A DNA stretch of 7,507 nt, taken from positions 1 to 7,507 of the forward strand of contig JAPXLT010000239.1 of the NCBI GenBank assembly GCA_033809415.1. Direction: 5' to 3'. Origin of the DNA: JAQVUB01 sp033809415 (GTDB lineage Bacteria; Verrucomicrobiota; Lentisphaeria; Oligosphaerales; Oligosphaeraceae). Positions 5,602 to 7,507 of this stretch are shown one piece after another. The position numbers were made by a program, and so were the translations under genes. Below the pieces are notes generated by a model. It did not search any database. It saw only the letters and a list, made by a program, of their open reading frames with translations, and was not told where the DNA came from. The stretch's first letter is position 1, and every line of letters starts with the position of its first letter.

Positions 5602-6598
5602 ACTTCTTTCGTTAACCGAACGCTTCACTGGTCTGCAAGTCGCTGTGCTTGGCGACTTGATGCTGGATCGCTATATCTGGGGTTCTGCCACCAGGATTTC
5701 TCCAGAAGCGCCGGTTCCGGTCGTTGAAGTCACACGCACCAATTCAGTTCCCGGCGGTGCTGCCAACGTTGTGCGAAACATTATTGGCCTGGGTGCGGAG
5801 GCCAGCGCTTTCGGCTGCATCGGAACGGACAGCGACGGAAAAGAGCTTTTTGATCTACTGCAACACGCCGGAACAGATACCGGGGGCATCCTGATTGATT
5901 CCGGACGCCAGACAACGCTTAAAACCAGGGTGTTGGCCTCGAATCAGCAAGTTGTCCGCATCGACCGCGAATGCCATCATCCCATCTCGGCGCAACTGCG
6001 AAAAGAACTGCTCGGTGCCTTGCAGACTGCCCTGCAACAGAAAAAAATCGGTGCGCTGATTCTGGAAGACTATGCGAAAGGGATTTTTGATCAAGATTTC
6101 ATGCAGGCGGCCTGCGATCTGGCAAATCAAGCCGGCATTTTTGCGACTCTAGACCCGCATCCTGCCCATACATACAGTGTCCGTGGTCTGAAGTTGATGA
6201 CTCCAAATCGTTCGGAGGCATTTACTCTTGCTGGTGTTCCCTATCAGGCCGGAATCAACGATCCCGCACACGACCAGCCCTTGTTGGAGACTGGCTGGAT
6301 CATCCTGCAAAAATGGCAACCGGAACTTTTACTGATCACTCTGGGTGCAGAAGGCATGGCGCTGTTCCGGGAAGCGGGGCAGCCTCCGTTGCACATTCCG
6401 ACACAGGCAAGGCAAGTCTTTGATGTTTCAGGCGCCGGCGATACCGTAATGGCCACCATAACGCTGGCACTGCTGGCAGGGGCAACGCCGGAAGATGCCG
6501 CACGCCTGGCCAATGCCGCCGCCGGAGTCGTCGTCGGCTATGTCGGAACCACCGCCATCACCTGCGAAACACTCAACGAAAAACTCATGGAAGCGTAA
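5594..6598 (+). CDS. rfaE1: D-glycero-beta-D-manno-heptose-7-phosphate kinase (monofunctional)
   Basis: The 334-residue cytoplasmic PfkB/ribokinase-fold enzyme is expected to phosphorylate D-glycero-D-manno-heptose 7-phosphate at C1 with ATP. This step leads to ADP-heptose for the LPS inner core. Visible signatures are GDLMLDRYIWG (20-30), SPEAPVPV just after it, the PGGAANV substrate loop (53-59), and DVSGAGDT (277-284) with the anion-hole glycines and catalytic D283. The length equals the kinase half of E. coli HldE. The nucleotidyltransferase half is absent, so a separate adenylyltransferase (HldC/RfaE2) would be needed and is not in the window. The ATG at 5594 overlaps the upstream stop (ATGAATAA) and has only a weak AGAAAG site, consistent with translational coupling. 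A GDP-heptose-type kinase for an S-layer or capsule pathway (HddA-like) is unlikely because those belong to the GHMP fold. ADP-heptose for LPS fits the adjacent kdsB. Confidence 0.92.
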   Translation: MNKLLSLTERFTGLQVAVLGDLMLDRYIWGSATRISPEAPVPVVEVTRTNSVPGGAANVVRNIIGLGAEASAFGCIGTDSDGKELFDLLQHAGTDTGGILIDSGRQTTLKTRVLASNQQVVRIDRECHHPISAQLRKELLGALQTALQQKKIGALILEDYAKGIFDQDFMQAACDLANQAGIFATLDPHPAHTYSVRGLKLMTPNRSEAFTLAGVPYQAGINDPAHDQPLLETGWIILQKWQPELLLITLGAEGMALFREAGQPPLHIPTQARQVFDVSGAGDTVMATITLALLAGATPEDAARLANAAAGVVVGYVGTTAITCETLNEKLMEA

Positions 6599-6636
6599 TT
6601 CCAGCGCTCCATTTTGCAAGAAAGGAAGAAGTCTGC

Positions 6637-7389
6637 ATGTCACTGCGTACCATAGCTGTCATCCCCGCCCGATACGGCAGCACCCGCTTTCCCGGCAAAC
6701 CCCTGGCACTGATTGCGGGCAAACCAATGATCCAGCGAGCCTGCGAGTCCACCATGCGTTGCCCTGATATCGACGAGGTGATCGTTGCCACCGATGATCA
6801 GCGCATCGCCGATGTCGTCCACGGCTTCGGCGGCAAGGCAGTGATGACTTCCCCCGATCATAAAACCGGAACAGACCGCATCGCCGAAGCCATCCAGAAT
6901 GTTCCGGCAGACCTAATCATCAATGTCCAGGGCGATGAACCGATGATGCCCCATGAAGTCCTTTCGGAATTGATCAAAAACATGCGGAAAACTGGTGCGG
7001 ATATGGGCACTGCCGCCGTCCCTTTTTCACTCAGCGGACGATCCCCCGAAGACCCCAATGCTGTCAAAGTGGTGTGTGACAGCAAAAACTTCGCCCTGTA
7101 TTTCAGCCGGTCGCTGATTCCGTTCCCACGCAGTGGCGGCCAGAAAGTCGAACCGTTGCTGCATTGGGGACTGTATGCATATACACGCCAATTCCTGCAG
7201 CAGTTTGTCAACTGGCCCCAGGGAAAACTGGAAAACTGCGAAATGCTCGAACAACTCCGGGCACTCGAAAATGGCGCCAAAATCTGGGTGCTGGTGACGA
7301 ATCACCGCAGCGTTGGAGTCGATGTCCCCGAAGATATCGCAACCGTCGAAAAATTGCTGGAAGAAAAGTGCGTAGTGCGGGATGCGTAG
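6637..7389 (+). CDS. kdsB: 3-deoxy-manno-octulosonate cytidylyltransferase (CMP-Kdo synthetase)
   Basis: The 250-residue cytoplasmic enzyme joins Kdo to CTP to give CMP-Kdo and pyrophosphate, the activated donor for Kdo transfer to lipid A. Motifs follow the family: the CTP-binding loop PARYGSTRFPGKPLA (10-24), VATDD (50-54), GTDR (78-81), and NVQGDEP (96-102) with the metal-binding D100. Length is close to E. coli KdsB, about 248 residues. AGGAA at 6623-6627 lies 9 bases before the ATG, and 38 bases separate it from the kinase stop, so it is probably the third gene of the operon. The last six residues (CVVRDA) and the TAG stop are encoded by the first one and a half units of a 14-bp tandem array, so the native C-terminus has been replaced or extended. 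The conserved core ends before this point and activity should be unaffected. Confidence 0.95.
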   Translation: MSLRTIAVIPARYGSTRFPGKPLALIAGKPMIQRACESTMRCPDIDEVIVATDDQRIADVVHGFGGKAVMTSPDHKTGTDRIAEAIQNVPADLIINVQGDEPMMPHEVLSELIKNMRKTGADMGTAAVPFSLSGRSPEDPNAVKVVCDSKNFALYFSRSLIPFPRSGGQKVEPLLHWGLYAYTRQFLQQFVNWPQGKLENCEMLEQLRALENGAKIWVLVTNHRSVGVDVPEDIATVEKLLEEKCVVRDA

Positions 7390-7417
7390 TGCGGGATGCG
7401 TAGTGCGGGGTGCGGGA
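7369..7417 (+). repeat. 14-bp tandem repeat overlapping the kdsB 3' end
   Basis: TGCGTAGTGCGGGA occurs at 7369-7382 and 7383-7396, with a one-base variant (final G) at 7397-7410 and a half unit TGCGGGA at 7411-7417. The first copies supply the last codons and the stop of kdsB. The variant junction creates GCGGGGTGCGGG, which resembles the (GGGGTGC)n array seen upstream of the glycosyltransferase. Confidence 0.92.
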
Positions 7418-7478
7418 GTGGACATTGTGGACAGGGTGGACATTGTGGACAGGGTGGACATTGTGGACAGGGTGGACA
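7418..7478 (+). repeat. 18-bp tandem repeat of GTGGACA units
   Basis: GTGGACATTGTGGACAGG is repeated three times without change (7418-7435, 7436-7453, 7454-7471), followed by a partial GTGGACA (7472-7478). Each 18-bp unit is itself a pair of GTGGACA half-units. It abuts the 14-bp array with no unique sequence between them. The identity of the three copies points to recent expansion. Confidence 0.95.
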
Positions 7479-7507
7479 AAAGTCAGAAGGCTATACTGCA
7501 CTACGGG

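Overview
The window comes from a Gram-negative bacterium. It carries two genes of lipopolysaccharide (LPS) inner-core precursor synthesis, a heptose-7-phosphate kinase and a CMP-Kdo synthetase, next to a full-length ClpC-type AAA+ unfoldase. LPS genes, a ClpC with a UVR-like middle segment, roughly 50% GC, and gaps filled with short G-rich or GTCCA/CACGGA-type tandem repeats together remind me of the Planctomycetes-Verrucomicrobia-Lentisphaerota group, Lentisphaerota in particular. That placement is an inference from pattern; no marker gene here settles it.

Layout, left to right. Bases 1-423 hold at most the 3' tail of an unrecognised gene, then a hairpin-rich stretch and a CACGGA-type repeat element (copy A). 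A GT4-fold glycosyltransferase runs leftward (424-1545). The roughly 400-base divergent gap (1546-1945) holds a heptanucleotide array, (GCACCCC)10 on the plus strand, with related heptamers on its flank, and a plausible clpC promoter. clpC (1946-4519) runs rightward. The 320-base gap after it (4520-4839) is almost all repeats: copy B of the element seen at 358-417, then 9-bp and GTCCAT arrays, ending in a good promoter. That promoter precedes a rightward operon: a membrane protein with a degenerate FHA-like head (4840-5601), the heptose kinase overlapping it by 8 bases (5594-6598), and kdsB (6637-7389). The last codons and stop of kdsB lie inside a 14-bp tandem array, which is followed by an 18-bp GTGGACA array and a promoter-like TATACT at the right edge.

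How the genes work together: the kinase and KdsB supply activated heptose and Kdo precursors for LPS core assembly, and the glycosyltransferase probably adds a sugar to a surface glycan. ClpC is a general protein quality-control unfoldase acting with ClpP, which is not in the window. The FHA-like membrane protein is translationally coupled to the kinase but its role is unknown.

The most unusual content lies between the genes. At least five families of short tandem repeats sit in the long gaps and at the 3' end of kdsB. Two composite modules recur. One (394-417 and 4549-4572) matches at 22 of 24 positions and lies just 3' of a stop codon in the same orientation relative to the gene both times. 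The other (1630-1657 and 7408-7434) couples a G-rich unit to GTGGACA units. I see no transposase, CRISPR array, tRNA or rRNA.
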